This document shows, in pieces, positions 61,027 to 64,000 of a stretch of 64,000 nucleotides of DNA. This DNA comes from Actinoallomurus oryzae (lineage in GTDB: Bacteria > Actinomycetota > Actinomycetes > Streptosporangiales > Streptosporangiaceae): positions 434,001 through 498,000 of the forward strand of contig NZ_BAABHF010000009.1 of the NCBI RefSeq assembly GCF_039541955.1, read 5' to 3'. The position numbers and the translations under genes are program-made. Position 1 is the first letter of the stretch; each line of letters starts with the position of its first letter. The notes under the pieces are model-generated. The model was not told the DNA's origin. It was given only the letters and a program-made list of their open reading frames with translations, and did not search any database.

Positions 61027-62142
61027 TCAGAGCCAGCCGGTGCGCCGGAAACGGCGATAGAGGGTGAAACAGGAGGCCGCGATGATGCCGAGCACGAGCG
61101 CGTAGCCGTACTTCCAGTGCAACTCCGGCATGTGGGAGAAGTTCATCCCGTAGATGCCGGTGATCGCGGTGGGCAGCGCGAGGATCGCCGCCCAGGCGGA
61201 GATCTTGCGCATGTCGTGGTTGTCGGTCACGGTCACCTGCGTGAGGTGCGCCTGCAGGATCGGGGTGAGCAGCTCGTCGCACGACTCGACCTGCTCGCGC
61301 ACGCGCGAGAGGTGGTCGTCGACGTCGCGGAAGTACTCCCGGATCTCCGCGGGCACGAACCGGCGGCTCGCCAGGTTGCGCATCGGGCCGGCCAGCGGCC
61401 CGACGGCGCGCTTGAGGTGGATGACCTCGCGCTTGAGGCGGTAGATCCGCTCGGCCTGGTTGGTGGAGTCGGCGGAGAAGACGCACTCCTCGACGTCGTC
61501 GATGTCCTCCTGCACCGCCGCGGCGACGGAGATGTACTCATCCACCACCCGGTCGGCGATGGCGTGCAGGACGGCCGCCGGCCCCAGGGCGAGCCGCTCG
61601 GGGCTCTCCTCCAGCCGCATGCGCACGGGGCCGAGGGCGCCGTGGTCGCCGTGGCGCACGGTGACGACGAAGTCGGGGCCGCAGAAGATCGCGATCTCGC
61701 CGGTCTGCACCACGTCGGCGTCGCCGCGCTCGACGTAGCCGACCGTCTTCATGACGAAGAACTGCACGTCGTCGTAGCGCTCGAACTTGGGGCGCTGGTG
61801 GGCGTGGATGGCGTCCTCGACGGCGAGCGGGTGCAGGCCGAAGATCTCGGCCAGGCGTTCGAGCTCGGAGGCGTCGGGTTCGTGCAGGCCGACCCACACG
61901 AAGCGGCTGTCGGCGTCGGTGTGCAGGTTGGTGGCGTAGTCGGAGGAGTCCGGCGCGCGTACGAGCTGCACGGCGTCCGCGACGTCGGGGGTGTCGACGC
62001 GCTTGCCGTCGATGTAGGCGCCCCAGTCGATGACGGCCGAGCTCCGGCGGGCGGCGACGCGCGGGGCGCCGCGGCCGGGACGAGCGAGGGGCTTGAGGAG
62101 AACGCGGGTAGCGCGGGTCGGACGAACCTTTGTCATGGCCAT
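61027..62142 (-). CDS. corA: CorA-type Mg2+/Co2+ transporter
   Basis: 371 residues from ATG 62142, with AAGGA upstream. A long cytoplasmic domain (FVWVGLHEPDASELERLAEI, AVEDAIHAHQRPKFERYDDV, HAIADRVVDEYISVAAAVQE) is followed by two C-terminal membrane helices. The YGMNF selectivity motif ends the first (AILALPTAITGIYGMNFSHM). CorA pentamers admit Mg2+ and close when cytoplasmic Mg2+ is high. The mRNA is preceded by a well-translated 32-codon ORF, so a leader-based control is likely. Confidence 0.93.
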   Translation of the reverse strand: MAMTKVRPTRATRVLLKPLARPGRGAPRVAARRSSAVIDWGAYIDGKRVDTPDVADAVQLVRAPDSSDYATNLHTDADSRFVWVGLHEPDASELERLAEIFGLHPLAVEDAIHAHQRPKFERYDDVQFFVMKTVGYVERGDADVVQTGEIAIFCGPDFVVTVRHGDHGALGPVRMRLEESPERLALGPAAVLHAIADRVVDEYISVAAAVQEDIDDVEECVFSADSTNQAERIYRLKREVIHLKRAVGPLAGPMRNLASRRFVPAEIREYFRDVDDHLSRVREQVESCDELLTPILQAHLTQVTVTDNHDMRKISAWAAILALPTAITGIYGMNFSHMPELHWKYGYALVLGIIAASCFTLYRRFRRTGWL

Positions 62143-62194
62143 CGGGGGTCCTTCCCCGGCCCGGCACACGCGCGTGCTCGCGCGTCGGCCCGAG

Positions 62195-62293
62195 CTAGAA
62201 CGGGGAACGCGCGCCGCGAGCGGCCGGACGCCGAGTAGAGGGGGTGGTACTAGGAGGAATCTCGGCGTTTCCGCAAGGATCACCAGGACTCAT
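62195..62293 (-). CDS. 32-codon leader ORF upstream of corA
   Basis: ATG 62293 has AAGGAGGT 7 nt upstream, nearly the full anti-Shine-Dalgarno match. The peptide begins MSPGDPCGNAEIPPSTTPST and ends RRPAARGARSPF, with seven prolines including a PP pair and a basic C-terminus. It stops 52 nt before corA. The frame is open upstream, but the ribosome-binding site lies within it, so the start is here. Proline-rich leaders control Mg2+ transporter genes in enterobacteria (mgtA, mgtCBR); by analogy this could sense Mg2+ or prolyl translation. Confidence 0.65.
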   Translation of the reverse strand: MSPGDPCGNAEIPPSTTPSTRRPAARGARSPF

Positions 62294-62540
62294 CACAACC
62301 ACCTCCTTAGGTCCGTTGGCGCCAGAGCCCGAGCTCAAGGCTATACCGGGTAGGAAGACGCCCATGTGGGGCACCTGGTTCACATGTTCCTCAACTTTTT
62401 TACCGGTGACTTTTCGGCTCCCTGTCCCCGTCGGTGAACCGGCCGACCGGCATACCCCCCGTACAACAAGCTCATCGTCGCATCACTTCCCTCCGGTGAC
62501 CGCGCGCTGCGGGGTATGCGGTTCTGGATAGGCTCTGGGC

Positions 62541-63776
62541 GTGCGAGTCCTCGTTCTCGGCTCGGGCGGACGTGAGCACGCGCTGGTCCGTTCCCTCGCC
62601 CTCGACCCCAACGTCACCGCGCTGCACTGCGCCCCCGGCAACCCCGGTACGGCCGCTCTCGCGGACAACCACGTCCTCGATCCCACCGACCCGGTCGCCG
62701 TGGTGGAGCTCGCCCAGCGGCTCGACACCCGGCTGGTCGTGATCGGACCCGAGCTTCCGCTGGTCCACGGGGTCGCCGACGCCGTACGCCAGGCGGGGTT
62801 GCTGTGCTTCGGGCCCGACCGCGAAGCGGCGAAGATCGAGGGCTCCAAGGCGTTCGCCAAGGAGGTCATGGCCGAGGCGGGAGTCCCGACCGCGGCCTCG
62901 CGCGTCTGCGAGGACTCCGGTGAGGTACGCGAGGCCCTCGACGCGTTCGGCGCGCCGTACGTGGTCAAGGACGACGGTCTCGCCGCGGGCAAGGGCGTCG
63001 TCGTCACCGACGACCGCGCCCTGGCCGAGCGGCACGCCGAGTCGTGCGACCGGGTGGTCGTCGAGGAGTACCTCGACGGGCCGGAGATCTCGGTGTTCGC
63101 GCTGACCGACGGCGTCACGGTGGTGCCGCTGCTGCCGGCGCAGGACTTCAAGCGCGCCCGCGACGGCGACGAGGGCCCCAACACCGGCGGCATGGGCGCC
63201 TACACCCCGCTGCCCTGGGCACCGCCGGACCTGGCCGCCGAGGTGGTCGAGAAGATCATTCAGCCGACCGTCGACGAGCTGCGCCGCCGCGAGACGCCGT
63301 ACGTCGGCGTGCTGTACGCGGGCCTCGTGCTGACCGCCGACGGACCGCGCGTGATCGAGTTCAACGCCCGGTTCGGCGACCCGGAGACCCAGGTCGTGCT
63401 CGACCGGCTGGCCACGCCCCTCGCCGGCCTGCTGGAGGCCTGCGCGGTCGGCACCCTTGGCTCGGTTGCGCCGATCGAGTGGCACCCCGGCGCCGCCGTC
63501 ACCGTCGTGATCGCCGCGGAGAACTACCCCGACAAGCCCACCACCGGCGACCCGATCGCCGGACTGGAGGAGGCCGCCGAGGTCGAGGGCGCGTACGTCC
63601 TGCAGGCCGGCACCAAGCTGGAACGCGGCCTGCCGGTCACCGGCGGCGGCCGGGTGCTGAGCGTCGTCGGCACCGGCCCCGACGTGGCCACCGCCCGCAC
63701 GCGCGCGTACGCGGCGGTCGACCGCATCCGCATCCGCGGCGCCCACCACCGCACGGACATCGCGGCACGCGCCTGA
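62541..63776 (+). CDS. purD: phosphoribosylamine-glycine ligase
   Basis: 411 residues from GTG 62541. RVLVLGSGGREHALVRSLAL and LHCAPGNPGTAALADNHVLD form the PRA/glycine-binding N-domain; the ATP-grasp domain has SKAFAKEVMAEAGVPTAASR, YVVKDDGLAAGKGVVVTDDR and VIEFNARFGDPETQVVLDRL (metal-binding Glu/Asn). The C-domain ends AYAAVDRIRIRGAHHRTDIA. Second step of de novo purine synthesis (GAR synthetase). purB follows after about 112 nt. Confidence 0.97.
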   Translation: MRVLVLGSGGREHALVRSLALDPNVTALHCAPGNPGTAALADNHVLDPTDPVAVVELAQRLDTRLVVIGPELPLVHGVADAVRQAGLLCFGPDREAAKIEGSKAFAKEVMAEAGVPTAASRVCEDSGEVREALDAFGAPYVVKDDGLAAGKGVVVTDDRALAERHAESCDRVVVEEYLDGPEISVFALTDGVTVVPLLPAQDFKRARDGDEGPNTGGMGAYTPLPWAPPDLAAEVVEKIIQPTVDELRRRETPYVGVLYAGLVLTADGPRVIEFNARFGDPETQVVLDRLATPLAGLLEACAVGTLGSVAPIEWHPGAAVTVVIAAENYPDKPTTGDPIAGLEEAAEVEGAYVLQAGTKLERGLPVTGGGRVLSVVGTGPDVATARTRAYAAVDRIRIRGAHHRTDIAARA

Positions 63777-63888
63777 GTCATCCACGGCCTGCGGCGCCAC
63801 TTCCGCTGCCGGATCCCGACGCCGGGGCATGGCGTTCTGGCTGACCGCGCTGACCGGCTCCCGGGTCGGACCTGGGAGACTGTGGATT

Positions 63889-64000
63889 GTGATCGAGCGC
63901 TACACCCTTCCGGAGATGGGCCGCGTCTGGAGTGACGCGCACAAGTACGAGCTGTGGTGCAAGGTGGAGACCCTTGTGCTGGAGGCGCACGCCAAGGCCG
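63889..64000 (+). CDS. purB: adenylosuccinate lyase, 5' end only
   Basis: From GTG 63889 the first 37 residues read IERYTLPEMGRVWSDAHKYE, LWCKVETLVLEAHAKA, the standard N-terminus of actinobacterial PurB. The gene continues beyond the window. It cleaves adenylosuccinate and SAICAR, both in the pathway of purA and purD. Confidence 0.9.
   Translation, partial: MIERYTLPEMGRVWSDAHKYELWCKVETLVLEAHAKA

Noticed and set aside
62142..62340. M-box magnesium riboswitch upstream of corA
   Set aside because: No M-box signature seen; the strongest signal there is the translated leader ORF.

Overview
The window comes from a high-GC actinobacterial chromosome. The evidence is GTG/TTG-rich starts with strong Shine-Dalgarno sequences, a dnaK-grpE-dnaJ-hspR-clpB heat-shock locus preceded by a HAIR (HspR) operator, a DUF3151 gene beside fbaA and purA, an Rpf-type muralidase and a CU044_5270/ECF sigma pair. 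Gene content is most like a filamentous actinomycete of the Streptosporangiales/Thermomonosporaceae type, but that placement is inference. A run of 42 N at 36249-36290 marks an assembly gap.

Region 1 (1 to about 13.4 kb) is an accessory, decaying island. It carries an APH(6)-like kinase, an overlapping pair of a UvrD-family helicase and a small Fe-S PD-(D/E)XK nuclease, and a visibly AT-richer Mrr-type endonuclease with a zinc ribbon. After these come small orphan genes, truncated genes and two families of long direct repeats. One repeat pair (7136-7370 and 10444-10678) holds two decayed copies of the same gene tail. The other pair (11100-11344 and 13032-13276) contains two identical 42-nt copies of the 3' half of a tRNA-Gly(CCC), the usual attachment sequence of integrative elements. 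A degenerate tRNA-Met-like sequence lies at 7723-7795. No integrase is visible.

Region 2 (13.4 to 34 kb) is a mosaic of regulator-target pairs: PadR plus membrane protein, TetR divergent from an FAD monooxygenase, HxlR divergent from an NADPH oxidoreductase, and AraC with a VOC protein. It also has an arsenic locus (arsC, acr3, arsR; divergent small Cys protein and arsI), a TmrB-like ATPase, an MFS transporter, a PLP lyase, an Rpf-like lipoprotein, and a signal-peptidase-like lipoprotein that lacks its catalytic serine.

Region 3 (34 to 64 kb) is core genome. It contains a membrane heterodisulfide-reductase-like Fe-S protein, an ECF sigma factor with its CU044_5270 partner, a secreted C39-like peptidase, the dnaK operon, MerR with a divergent oxidoreductase, a PhoD-like phosphatase, NYN and TPR proteins, pyrE, DedA, fbaA, DUF3151, purA, GDPD, APH(3')-like, corA, purD and the start of purB. 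Purine genes purA, purD and purB lie within about 7 kb. Two small ORFs here deserve attention: a proline-containing 32-codon leader with a near-perfect ribosome-binding site ahead of corA, and a 24-codon ORF whose stop overlaps the grpE start. A truncated IS200/IS605-type tnpB relic abuts pyrE, and its right-end tetranucleotide supplies the pyrE stop codon.
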